Source of the DNA: Cristatella mucedo
Lineage: Eukaryota; Bryozoa; Phylactolaemata; Cristatellidae
Direction: 5' to 3'
Assembly: GCA_009760855.2 (NCBI GenBank)
Contig: WPIO01000005.1
Span: forward strand, 3,496,501 to 3,560,500
Length of the DNA: 64,000 nt
Below the pieces are notes generated by a model. It saw nothing but the letters and a program-made list of their open reading frames with translations, had not been told where the DNA came from and did not search any database. Positions 11,129-22,800 of the stretch are shown one piece after another (within the stretch, counting starts at the first letter, position 1; each line of letters starts with the position of its first letter). A program made the position numbers and the translations under genes.

Positions 11129-12469
11129 TTATTAGCGTTATGCAGGCAGTCTAATTTGATGGCGTCGTGAATTCCCAGAACACGTAATTTAGGCAGCCCG
11201 AAATGTATTGTGATGGCTATTCTTCGCTCTTCTTTCGGAAAACCATCGTATGGTAATAAAAATAGCGAGCGGCATCCCTGGATGAGCTCTCAATACCGAC
11301 GTTGCATCTTCGGAAGTAACCGAAATTAAGTTACATGTAGGTGGACAGACCTATTTTCGACTGCGCGTGCTCCAGACACGACCGACCGGAGCGCGCAAGT
11401 TAAGATGGTCCTCGCAAAGGGTGCCCCGGTGGCGCAGTGGCATGCTCCTCGGTGTCCTTGGCATCATTAAAGAGAAGGAGAGGGCTTTAACGCGAGCTTT
11501 ACCGCACTCGCCTTCTATTCGCTCGCTAACTAATCCTGATGGTCTCTCCTGCTGACATCTGCTTGGCCGATGACATCTGTTCGGTTGGTAGCTGACACCG
11601 CACTTGAAAATCTCCCCCTGCGAACCGAAGTGCACTGCAGTCGATCGTAATTCTCATGGGCATTCAACTTACGATCGACTTTAAGCGGCGAGTGAAGTAT
11701 CTGAGTACCGTCGGCGTGGATACAATGGACCACGCGAAGCTACGCCTAAACTATAGCTCCGAAGGCGCCGTGCAGCTGTGTCGACGTTAAACTGCGAGGA
11801 ACCGAAGAACCAGCTCCACGTGAAAAGCAGAAAGTGACTTGCCTGTTGTCCTAAGACCGGACCGTACACGAGTCACTGTAGACTCAGTCGGGCGGGTGGA
11901 TTCTAATCCGTAGGATGACGAGCCATAGTCACCATTACGTCGGCACCCGAGTTGTTTTGCTGGTCTTCGGGCATTCTCGGCCAAGCTGGACAGATGATTA
12001 TTTTATTTTAACCGTGTAATTGGAACTTTTTTCTCCCAAACTTGTTAGGAAACGACTATTTAATCCTGCCAACACGGGGCTGTTGAGGTTTCACATGAAA
12101 AAGCAAAGTGGAACAGTTTGCATCAGCGTTCGAAAGATATTCAGTTGCAATGCTCTAGAGAATAGGACGCTAGCGCGTTTGCTGAAGTAGACCGACGGCT
12201 TGGTGCCGCCCCCAGAGGCTCAACCACCTGCCTATTGCAAGGAGTGACCAGCCAGCAGCCGCTACCGTAAGCGTCGGCCATCCGATCGGAGCCAGGTACC
12301 GCGCGTGCCACCACAAGGACCTCGGACGATCGTGGGGGCGAGGGGGGGGGGCTTCCGAGAGCCGCCGCGAGCTGGTTGGATGGCGCCGACGGGGCCAGGG
12401 GTATTGTCAACCTGTTGGCTGGCGCTGGGGGGATGTCAGTCTGCCGTCCTGCACGAAAGGGCTACAATG
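11129..12469. other. Unassigned sequence
   Basis: Moderately GC-rich; several overlapping ORFs of 60-95 codons on both strands but none with recognisable features. A G-rich run (GGGGGCGAGGGGGGGGGGC) is near 12334-12352. Confidence 0.3.
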
Positions 12470-13800
12470 GGTAAAAATTATGCGCGCGCACAGGTATATG
12501 TTACGTCGAATAAGAGTTGCAGTTTATGGCAGCCAATCTTGTCAATTTTCCACGTATTTCGTTCGCTATCGGCCCCTAATGTTTGCTGTGGATTGCCATG
12601 CATTGCTGACAGCTAACGAGCGTAGCATCTTGAAAATGCCACGGTTTTACTTTGGACGCAGCGGAATGTTATATGCAATGACAATTTCTCTTCAATTTGC
12701 CGGGAATTGGGGTGTTGGCACAGGACATTTCTGTCGATTGTCGTTCATGGCTCGAAATTGTACGTTCGCGATTGGTTGAAAGAATTTGATTGCACTTTCA
12801 ACACAGTGGGCTGTGACAAGTAAGATATATTTGATCTTGGCCCATTCACTTTTCATTGAGTTGCGATGGATTATAACGGATTGCCGTATTTGTCCCGGCC
12901 ATTGTCGTCGATTGCCAAGAACTGCCCAAGATCGAACGGTCAGAGCTGGTTGAAAGGGTTGAAAGTATGCATGCACGCAGTGAGATGTTACGTGGAATGA
13001 GAATTGGAGCTTGGTGCAGCCGATTTCTCGTCGATTTGCCACGGATTTCTGTATTGGTATCAGCCATTGCTGTCGATTGCCGTGCATTGTTGACAATTAA
13101 TGTGCAAAATAGCTTGAAAGTCCTACGATTTCACTTTTAGCATAAGTTTTACATGGTTGTGCACACAGCAAGGTGCACTTGAATATGCAAGAAAAACTGG
13201 AGCTCGGCGCAATATATTTCAACTTTTTTTGTGGTGGATTCGGTGGACTGAAGTGGATTGCGATATTGGCCCGGGAAACTGCAGTCGATTGCAGCGCATT
13301 GCACGAGAACGGCCGTGCCGATGCAAGTGAGATTTTTAAGTGCAATTTTCGCAGAATTAGCTGTCATATGCAATCACAAAAGGAGCTTTTCGAACAAAAT
13401 TTCTATTGTGGCGTGGTGGAATACAGTGGGTTGTGGCATTGGCCTGGGCCACTGCAATCTCATTTCAACGGACTTCGTGAGAACGTGCTAGCGGACTCGC
13501 GCGAAATTTTCTGGATACATTGTACGCGTAGCGTAGTTTTATTTCCAAACGTTTTGGAGCTGTGCGCAGCTGATTTGTGGTGGATTTGACGGGAACTAGG
13601 ACGGACCGCGGTGGATTGCGGTACAGGCGTCCGGCGTCAACGCTCATTTGCAAAAGTGCGCGTTCGCCGGGCGACATGAAATTTGGTGAACATAAATTCG
13701 AACGTGTACTACAATATTAGCACACAATTTGAGCTCGGCAACGCTTGCGTATGGTAGTTGTTAGCCGAATTGGAGTGAATTGCGGTGGATTTCGGTAATT
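12470..13800 (+). repeat. G array copy 1: diverged tandem of about 170-bp monomers
   Basis: Core words of the form GTATTGGCCCGGGCCATTGCnGTCGATTGC occur in diverged form at about 12567, 12712, 12886, 13051, 13262, 13435, 13607 and 13775, a spacing of roughly 145-210 bp. Segments 12830-13140 and 13160-13800 match 33000-33315 and 34070-34715 closely. The intervening part of the second copy (about 750 bp) is missing here. ORFs up to 138 codons in this stretch are incidental. Confidence 0.75.
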
Positions 13801-14286
13801 CGTCGAACCCAACTCGTACGCCCGCAGATTTCTGGGGGCCGAACGAATGGCCTTGGCTTACGTCGGGCATGCGGCCATGACCTTCAAGAGCGCAGGAAAG
13901 TGGAATTGCCATCACGTTGACGCTGTCCTGTAGGCGTGAGTTCGTTAGCTGCTCCGCCCTCAAGCTGAGTCACTCGTGAATTGGCCTCAATCTAGTCGTC
14001 GTGGCAGGCGCGCTGTTTTAGTACTGCAGTCTTATTTATTTGAGCTCTCAATTTATTGCGCTGCCGCACGGACGCTCGTTTGCCGAACGCCGTCGAAAAG
14101 CGGCAGCGTTAATGCTGCTGCTGACTTGTCTCTTTCACGTTCTTCGTTCCGTATATTACCGGGGTGAATTGGTGCTTACCTCTAAGCTTGCCTCTAAGAC
14201 CCCAGCATCACCCGTATCACTCCTGCTGTGCAGGCCCATGAAACAGAATAAAGCTACTCTTAAATATGCGTAGCTGGACACGGATG
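13801..14286. other. Unassigned sequence between G array and LINE
   Basis: No gene recognised. Position 13801 follows the array end TCGAACCC that is shared with the second array. Confidence 0.3.
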
Positions 14287-15384
14287 TAGGATGACGCTCA
14301 GTTGTACCTTAGGTTTGGTCCCTCCCAGCCTTCGAGCACCTCGAATTCTCTCAACTCGCTGCATGTATTGACCGCAGGCATCCGCACGTGGATGGCAGCA
14401 AATTTTCTTAAACAAAATGACGATACAACTAACTTACTAGTAATGGGCAAACCCGGTGTGATTTACAAATTGGAAAGGCTGACGCTCAAAATTGGCTCTG
14501 CCAGCAAATCTCCTGTTGAATCAGCTCGGAATGTAGGTGTCATGTTCCAGAGTGACTTCTGGTTAGACGACCACATCAGCTCCACAATCAAGTCTGCCTA
14601 CTTTCAGCTACATAACATTGCTAAAACTTGGGCTTGTTCAGATAAGGATACCACGTCTAAGTTGGTCCGTGCATTTGTGACATCCTGTCTTGTCTTCTGT
14701 AACTCACTGCTTACTGGCCTACGGCATGTGCGATCAGGCGATTACAGCTGGTGCAAAACTCTGCAGCTCAGGTTGTCTGTCGTGAGCATCGCAGTTGCCA
14801 CATCACACCACTTCTCGCTAACCTGTACTGGCTACCAGTCAAGCAACGGATCGAATTGAAGGTTTTATCGCTCACTTTTAGGACACTTCATTCTTTGGCT
14901 CCAGCCTACTTATCAGATTTACTGCCCCACCAGACCAAGCATCGTAACACCAGCTTTTCGGAATCCAACAGTTTACCAATACCTCGCACAAACTTGAAAT
15001 CCTTTGGGGACCATGCATTTAGTTCGTATGCTCCCAAAGCCTGGAACTCACTGCCGACTTGCATCAGAAAATCTTCTGACTTGACCACATTTTAAAAAGA
15101 ACTTAAAATCACACCTATTTAGGACAGCATTTAGTGGGTCCCCGTGATTCGTCCTTGATGTGCTTATGCGTGCTGACAGTGTGCATGCTGCCACTAACCT
15201 CACTTGCATGCTGACCCTGTGCACGTCACCCCTAACCTGTTATTCATGTTGTTTATCAAGCATGATACCACTCACCTTTCAATCGCGTTTTCCTTTGCAG
15301 CAAATGTAAAGCGTCTAGAAAGAGATTGAGTTCTCCGAGGGTGCTTTATCAAGTGCATTTTATTATTATTAGTATTATTAGTTT
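14287..15384 (+). mobile_element. LINE family 1 copy, 5'-truncated, decayed
   Basis: Begins inside the RT catalytic box (GATGACGCTCAGTTGTACC: DDAQLYL), continues through MAANFLKQNDDTTNLLVMGK, SARNVGVMFQ and YWLPVKQRI to AFSGSP. The 3' stem-loop is at about 15299-15352 and an ATT tail follows. Indels shift the frame near 14375 and 14720, and a stop is present at about 15093. The next LINE copy starts directly in its tail. Confidence 0.88.
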
Positions 15385-16548
15385 ATTCTTTATACTCTCC
15401 CTCTCGCTGATGTGATTGCCAAGCACAATCTAGGCTTTCACTTCTATGCGGATGACACTCAGTTGTACCTTTGCTTTGATCCCTCCCAGCCTTCGAGCAC
15501 CTCAAATTCTCTCAACTCACTTGCTGCATGCATTGATGACATCCGATCATGGATGGCAGCAAATTTTCTAAAACTAAACGATGATAAAACTAACTTACTA
15601 GTTATGGGCAAACCTAGTGTTATTCAGAAATTGGAAAGGCTGACTTTCAAAATTGACTCTGCCAGCATATCTCCAGTTGCATCAGCTCGAAATCTAGGTG
15701 TCATATTCCAAAGCGACCTCTCGTTAGACGACCACATCAGCTCCACAGTCAAATCAGCCTATTTTCAGCTTCATAACATTGCTAAAATTAGGGCTTGTTT
15801 AGATAAGGATACCACGTCCAAGTTGGTCCATGCATTCGTGACATCTCGTCTCGACTTCTGCAACTCACTGCTTACTGGCCTACCAGCATGTGCGATCAGG
15901 CGATTGCAGCTGGTGCAAAACTCTGCAGCTAGGCTTGTCTGTCGTGAGCGTCGCAGTTGCCACATTACTCCACTTCTCGCCAACCTGCACTGGTTACCAG
16001 TCAAGCAACGGATTGACTTCAAGGTTTTGTCCCTCACTTTTAGGTCTCTTCATTCTATGGCTCCAGCCTATCTTTCAGAGATACTACCCCATCAGGCAAA
16101 GCATCGTACCACTCGCTTTTCGGAATCCAACAGTCTAGAAATACCTCGTACAAACCTTAAATCCTTTGGAGACCGTGCATTTAGCTCGTATGCTCCCACA
16201 GCCTGGAACTCCCTCCCGACCTGCATCAGAACATCCCCTGACCTGACCACATTTAAAAGAAACTTAAAAACATACCTATTTAGGACAGCATTTAGTGGGT
16301 CCTTGTGATTCGTCCTCGATGTGCTTATGCGTGCTGACACTGTTCATGCTGCCACTAACCACATTTGCATGCTGACCCAGTGCATGTAACCCCTAACCAT
16401 GTTATTCATTTTGTTTGTTTTTCAAGCATGATTTTACTTACTATTCAATTGCGTATCACTTTGCAGCAAATGTAAAGCGCCTAGAAAGAGATTAAGTTCT
16501 CTGAGGGCGCTTTATCAAGTGCAATATTATTATTAATATTATTATTCT
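15385..16548 (+). mobile_element. LINE family 1 copy with intact RT C-terminal frame
   Basis: 5'-truncated copy starting within or against the ATT tail of the preceding LINE. It carries an uninterrupted frame 15412..16308 (stop TGA). The catalytic motif is FHFYADDTQLYL at residues 9-20 of that frame, followed by the thumb (MAANFLKLNDDKTNLLVMGK, SARNLGVIF), RLDFCNSLLTGLP and LHWLPVKQRIDFKVLSLT, ending AFSGSL. The 3' UTR ends with GCAAATGTAAAGCGCCTAGA...GAGGGCGCTTTATCAAGTGC and (ATT)n at 16534-16548. Palm motifs A and B are missing, so it cannot be autonomous. This is the best-preserved copy in the window and probably among the youngest. It ends about 190 bp before the MFSD4-like start codon. 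Confidence 0.92.
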
Positions 16549-16737
16549 CAGCTTTTACCGGTTGGTTGCCACTGTATTGCCAACTGCTACCTGCTGGTCG
16601 CACGTGTACAGACTTGTTGTACAACGAAGTCGATCAGTGGCAAGCAGCTGTCTCGCCGATAATGCATTAAAGTGCATTTACTCCAGAGAAGGCTGCAGGC
16701 TTATGTGCTCTAATTATTCTATCGGTTCAGACTTACC

Positions 16738-16869
16738 ATGGAAGAGAATGGAGAGGACGTTGTGTTTATAAATACTTTGCAAGCAACAGGCAAGGCTGAT
16801 GAGTCCACTCAAAAGCGCACAGGAAAGCTCATCAAAACTATCGCTCTCTCGGCAGCCTTTCTGGGGCTG
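16738..16869 (+). CDS. MFSD4-like: MFSD4-like exon 1
   Basis: 44 codons from ATG in good Kozak context to a consensus GTAAGT donor. It encodes a hydrophilic N-terminus (MEENGEDVVFINTLQATGK) and the first half of helix 1 (KLIKTIALSAAFLGL). A possible acceptor (CGGTTCAG at 16723-16730) just upstream means the 5' UTR may itself be spliced. Confidence 0.85.
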
Positions 16870-19800
16870 GTAAGTTAATCAATTACTGTTATGCATCTGC
16901 TTGAGATCAACCATTGCTTTCCTCTTTAGGTTATGCTCAAGAAGTCGTTTGGCTTTTGAAATATAAGCGCAATGTCAACAATCAGTAAATAACTGCCAAT
17001 AAGTTAAGAGTATCCAAAAGAGCTTGGGCCGGCCTCTGAGGATTGTTTCTGCAAAGAAAGTGCGGAAAAATGTGTTGCGTAGCCATTGGAGTCGAGTCCT
17101 TGCCGACCAGCTGCAGCGACACAGCGTGGCTGCTACGAGCATCTCAAGTAATTGAGTGGATATTGTTACGTTACTGTGTCTCCGGCTGCAGCAGCGTTAG
17201 TGGAGCCTCACGGTGACACGAAGACACGAGCGGGCGAACGTAAGTGGTGAACGAGACTCTCCTTCTTTATTCCCCAGCGGGGTACATATACGAGCTGAGG
17301 CTGACCCCAGATACGTGAGTGCATCTGTGGTGGGCCACATGCTGACGTCAAAGGCTGCTTGGTTCAACCACCCGTGGCAGTCGGGTATCTGTGGTGGGCC
17401 ACAGGCTGACATCAAAGGCTGCTTGGTTCAACCACCCGCCACAGGTGGGCATATACTAGCGGCCGGGAAGCAGCAGGCTCACACAACATCATTCAGGCTT
17501 TTGCCTCAGGAATGTTGTGACTGTGAATGTTTTTAATGGAGGCATGCAATCAAATTATGGCAATGCCCTTCGATGGAATGAACAGGGAACTAATCGTTCA
17601 CTTTGCATTTAATTTTATTCACCACTTCATACGTTCTTGCACCACAAGGGCTCGCTCGAATTCACACCACTAAATCTGCTGGTAGAATTGCAATGCTTTG
17701 GGTAAAAGAAAGAAAGGAAGATTAGCTGATTCAACAGCTCATTTATATAGTGGCAGAAGAGCTTATACGGCTGGCACCACCGTTTTCAGTGGTCAATAAA
17801 GGACGATCGCCCATCTCAGGACTCGAACCAGTGACCTTGCTCGTTAAGCGCAAGCACCTTACCCCTAGGCTAAAACCCAGGGGCATGCTGCATATGAGTC
17901 GTGCCCTGATCGCATACTTGCCTATGATCAGGCCTTTGAATTGGCTGATTCTTGGCAGGCTTATTCAAGATAACGATTCGACTTAGTTGCTGTTAAGGAA
18001 GAGTTATCGAGGGCGATAGCCAGGATTAAGCCAAAGAAGGAACAAGAGCTTACCATACCAGAGACAGCCAATCACAGTAAGATTAAAAGGGTGTTTCAGG
18101 TTGCAAGCCTCACAAGTACCCCTTTGTGTAGGTCCGAGGGGGGACCAGAAGCCCATTGGCCCCCTTTTCTCTACACAAGAGCCGTATGACGATTTGCAGC
18201 ACTAACTGACGGTGGAAGTTTACAATTGCAAATTTTTCTGGTCATTTTTGGGAAGGTTTGCTATCTGACGGATGCATGATCAGTGGTTAATGTAAAGCCT
18301 TGACTTTCAAAGCATGCTTTGTCGTCTTAGTCAGCCTCCACTTTTCTTTCAGTATGTGCTAGTGATTTCGTGTGCATGCTGTGCCAGCAGATGTAGCTGC
18401 GGTAAAGCAAGGCGAGATGGCACCGAGCCACAATAGATTGAACGCCGAACCGATCTCTGCGTGATGCTGCGCTATGGGTTTCCGTCGGACAGGGTTTGGC
18501 GATAGCTATCACCGGCCCCACGCTGCCATATCTGCAAGGCCAGGTGGACGTCAGCACGGACAAGATAGGCATCATTTTTACGAGCCGCTCTTTGGGTTAC
18601 CTCGTTGGCTCAATGGCCTGTGGCTGGCTGTTCGATCGCTGGAGCAGCCACCAGGACCTCATGTTCGGTCTGGGACTGCTGTTCTGCGCACTCGGTCTCG
18701 CCTTTTCGCCGTGGACCACGAACCTCGTCGTTCTGGCTGCACTGACTACCATGACAGGAGTCGCCATGGGCCTTCTGGACACAGGTTTGCTCGGCATCGG
18801 CTGCTGCTGCTGGTAGTGTGCGGGTGGAGTGCTCTCTCGTGCAGACCCTCAGAGGGTGCAATGCTTCGGCTGCGGCTTCACCAAGCAGCGCCTGTGTGCC
18901 TGCTCGAGTGCACTGCATGGAAGCGGGGAGGATAAGAGCACGCTGTCTTAGTCCTAGTCCTAGATTGCTCGGAATTGAGCTCGTCCTTTCCTCGTGCATG
19001 CCCAAAACCTGTAAGACTCGAGGGTGATTCTTCTTACTCCTTAGTTGAAAGCTTCATTCAGAAGACTGCCTCTACAGCTAGCCATCACATCCGATCCCTA
19101 TCCAAGATTAGAAGCTGTCTCCCACAGTGGCTTGTAAAAAATTTAACTAGCTCTTTAGTTCTGTCTCGGCTTGATTATTGTAATTCCCTTTTGGCTGGGC
19201 TGCCAAAGAAAGCTATTATGCCACTACAGCTGACTATGAATATGGCTGCAATGCTGGTCTTCAAGTCCCAGCGGTTTGAGCACGTGTCTCCTTTGCTGAA
19301 AGAGCTAGAATGGTTGCCGGTTGAGCAAAGGATACAGAGCAAAGTTCTTACGCTGACCCACAAGGCCCGCCACGGCTTGGCTCCTTCATACCTTGCTGAA
19401 CTGCTGCATCAGTTTCAGCCTGTTCGCGCCCTCAGGTCCTGTGTGGACAATAAATTAGCTGTCCCATTCCTCCGCTTAAAGACAGTTGGCGACAGAAGCT
19501 TTAGCTGTGCAGGTCCTAGACTGTGGAACTCGCTTCCGCAATTCTTACGCAACGACATCTACTCTCCAACTGCCGACTATGGCACATCTTTTTCAGCGGT
19601 CCTGAACTGCTACTTCTATGCTACTCACTACCTCAACTGCTCTCCTAACTCTGCTATGCTTCCCACTTTCTCTTTGTTGCGTGAGACGAAGTCTGTTGGC
19701 TACCGAATGCGTACCGAAAGCCGCTTAGGCTGTGAGTGCGCTATACACAACTCTCCTGCGTAACATCCACATGGTCTTTATGACTTTGTGGAGTTACTGA

Positions 19801-22800
19801 CGGAGATACATTACATTACATTACATTACATTACATTACATTACATTACATTACATTACATTACATTGAGGCTTTGAATAGAGAGAGAGAGAGAGAGAGG
19901 GTTTTCTGGGAGAGGTTCTCAGCGTGAGGTAGTTGTCAGTTCAACTGTACTTTTCCCGGTACCTGAGGCAGCTTCGAGTTTAGTGGCAGCTCAATGCCAT
20001 GCTGTCATCTTGTACCGACTGTTTATAGCAGACTAAGTGCAGCTGCAGCTTCTGCTAGGCATCAGTTGTGGACGGCGTGTTGCTTGCGCCGGCTACTGAT
20101 TTGATTGTGAGCCACGAGCGGTTCATCGTCATGCGATACCTGCTGATCTGGCCGGTCGGCTTAATCGACGTTCAGCTTCAGGTTGCCGTTATTAGATGCA
20201 CCTGCACATCCTGCCTCCTCTGTCGGCTGTATTGCCGGCTCCATTTGAATGCTGCAATCCTGCTCACAGACTCAGATCAGAGTCGTTCTCGGGCAGAGTA
20301 ACTGCTTGCAGCTTCTGGTCGATTGGTGTTTACTTGATGAATGGCAGCCAATGAGCACAGAGGTGCTTGTGGCTGCACAACTTAGCAGTGATCAATGCAT
20401 TGGCATGCAATATTTTCGGCCTCTCTCCTCACTGACAGGTGAGACAATGCATTAAAATCATGGGACACATTTGGGAGTTAGTATAAAGGTTGGGATATCC
20501 TTAGCATCAGCTGCTAATCCGTGAGTTCAAATGGATTTCGCATACGTTTGTGCCGAGTAGTTTGGAGCAGCAGCTCCATTGACCTACAAGTAGTCTCGAG
20601 TCTGTTGCGTCGTGTCCTGCAATGCCCCAAGACCGGTGCAGACAGAAAGTAGGAAAGGTGTGGCTAGGGGGTGTAAGCAGAGTCTGTGGTATCGCGAATT
20701 CTTAGGTAATCGAGGTGACAGCCACGGAAGGGCAGCGTTCGGTAGCAATTGATCTTAGTACCTCTGAGTGAACCATGAATGCCTATATGAAATGAGCCCA
20801 GCTCCGTGAAATACATACACACCTCATTTTACAAGCTTTGGTGATTCGTGCTAATTTTGTGTCGTTTGGCAGCCGAGCTTCAGGTATCTGGAAGATAACG
20901 CTGAGGTTTGAGGAGACCGATTGAAATCTCCTATCCATCATCCTTGAAGGCAAGAGCTCATCAATGAACAGTGATCTCATCACTCATCATGTCGAGGCTC
21001 CTGGTTGCATTAGCTTTTTACTACTTTGCTGTAAAGGAGCGATATTTTTCAATAAGCTGCACAAGCTCTCTGCGAAAAAAACTTAAAGTTTAGGCGTTTA
21101 AGCAAGGGGTAGGGCTACCACATGCTCTTCTCCTGACGGACAGATAAAAGTGGGTGCTAAAAAGGTATATCGGCTGCAGTTTTGTAACCCGGTCTCCTCC
21201 GTCCAGGCTCACTATTCAGGCTTTCTTTTGATAACCGTTTTTAACAAAATTTTTTGAAGGCTGCCTGCACTGCCAGCAAATCGTAATTATTATAGTTTAC
21301 TTGAGGTATCTTGCTTTACAAGAACATTGCTTTCGTAACAGCAATACCTAACTTCACAACTGTTTCAAATACATTTTTGTATAATTGAAGGAGCTTCATC
21401 TGCTCTTGGATTATTCAGGTATCATGCCACGGGTAAAAATTGACCGTGTGACATAACTTCCGTCAAGGTCATATAAAGACCATGGCCTAGCATCTCTGAA
21501 CAACTCTTGTCAATGAGCCTGTAAAGAATTATTTTCGGAGGATTTAGAAGATTGCTATGAGGAGAATTTTAATACCTTCGGAACCCCTTTGAGCATTCCC
21601 TTTCCGAAGAAATATGCCGATGGAAGGAAGGTGTAACCTGTTAGCTGCAGCAGCTGCAGCAGGTGCAAGCATGCAGACCTCACGTGTTGTTGTGGCACTA
21701 CTTGAAATCGCAGGCTCGTTATAAGAAGGCTGCCTCGAAAATGAATTGCCGAGCTGTTTTGATACTATATCATTCTGCTTGCGGTAAAGCGCACTTGTAG
21801 GTCTTCCTGCCTATACAGTCAGACACTTATAGTTAGTACACAACTTGACAGTTAGGCTTGTGACTTGCAAAAATTGCAACTACCACTTACACCGCTTCTC
21901 ACTGATCTGCACTGGCTGCCCATCAAGCAGCATATTGACTTCAAATTTCTGTCACTCGCCTTTCGGTCCCTCCATTCTCTTGCTCTGGCCTGCAAATCTG
22001 AACTGCAACCTAATCAGGTCTCCCATCACATCACATGGTCTTCTTACTGTTTCTGACTCTGTCACTTGTTGTGCCTCTAACGAATTTCAAATCCTTCGGA
22101 TACCGTGCTTTCAGTAAGTATGCTCTTATAGCCTGAAAGTCACTACTTACTGATATCAAGTCATCTCCTGGTTAGACAACATTGAAGGAGATGCTAAAGG
22201 CCTACATGTTCCTTGCAGCTTTTGCTCGTCAGAGTGAGTTGCCCTTAACTTCGTGTGTTTAACTAATTGACATGCTTTTTTCGGCATGTGTAAAGTCCAC
22301 AGAAAGAGATTTTTTCTCCTGGACTGCTGTATTAATGTTTCATTCTTTGTATTATGATCCTGAGTTTTATCGGAAGGTGCCAACGTAGACCTTGATGATG
22401 CACTGTACATATTGCAGTGAAAAGCCTTAGTGGTAGCAACATACCCGGCACAGTCGGGACCATAGATAATACCATGCCTAGTTTCCAGCCGGATGCAGCA
22501 CTTTCGAACCACAGCAAAGGTAAAGTGCCTAGAGAGAGACTGAGTTCTCTGAGTATATCATATAAAATGCATATTATCATTATATTTTTGGCGAGCCGTG
22601 ATCGCACACTAGGTAAGGTGGTTGCTTTTCACGACCCGAGGTCGTGGGTTTGAATCCTGCAGTGGGAAATCCTTTATTGCCACTGCACGCGGTGGTGATA
22701 GCCATCAAGGCTCTTCTGTCGCTATGCAAAAGAGGCTGTTAAATCAGCTAGTATTTATTATTATTATTTGATAACTTGCAAAGTTATGATTTAAAAAATG

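Noticed and set aside
12692-13589. ORFs of 134 and 138 codons on both strands
   Set aside because: They run through G array monomers, change between array copies and lack coding bias.
18474-18935. 153-codon plus ORF overlapping MFSD4-like exon 2
   Set aside because: Out-of-frame shadow; the other frame carries the transmembrane MFS sequence and joins in phase to exons 1 and 3.
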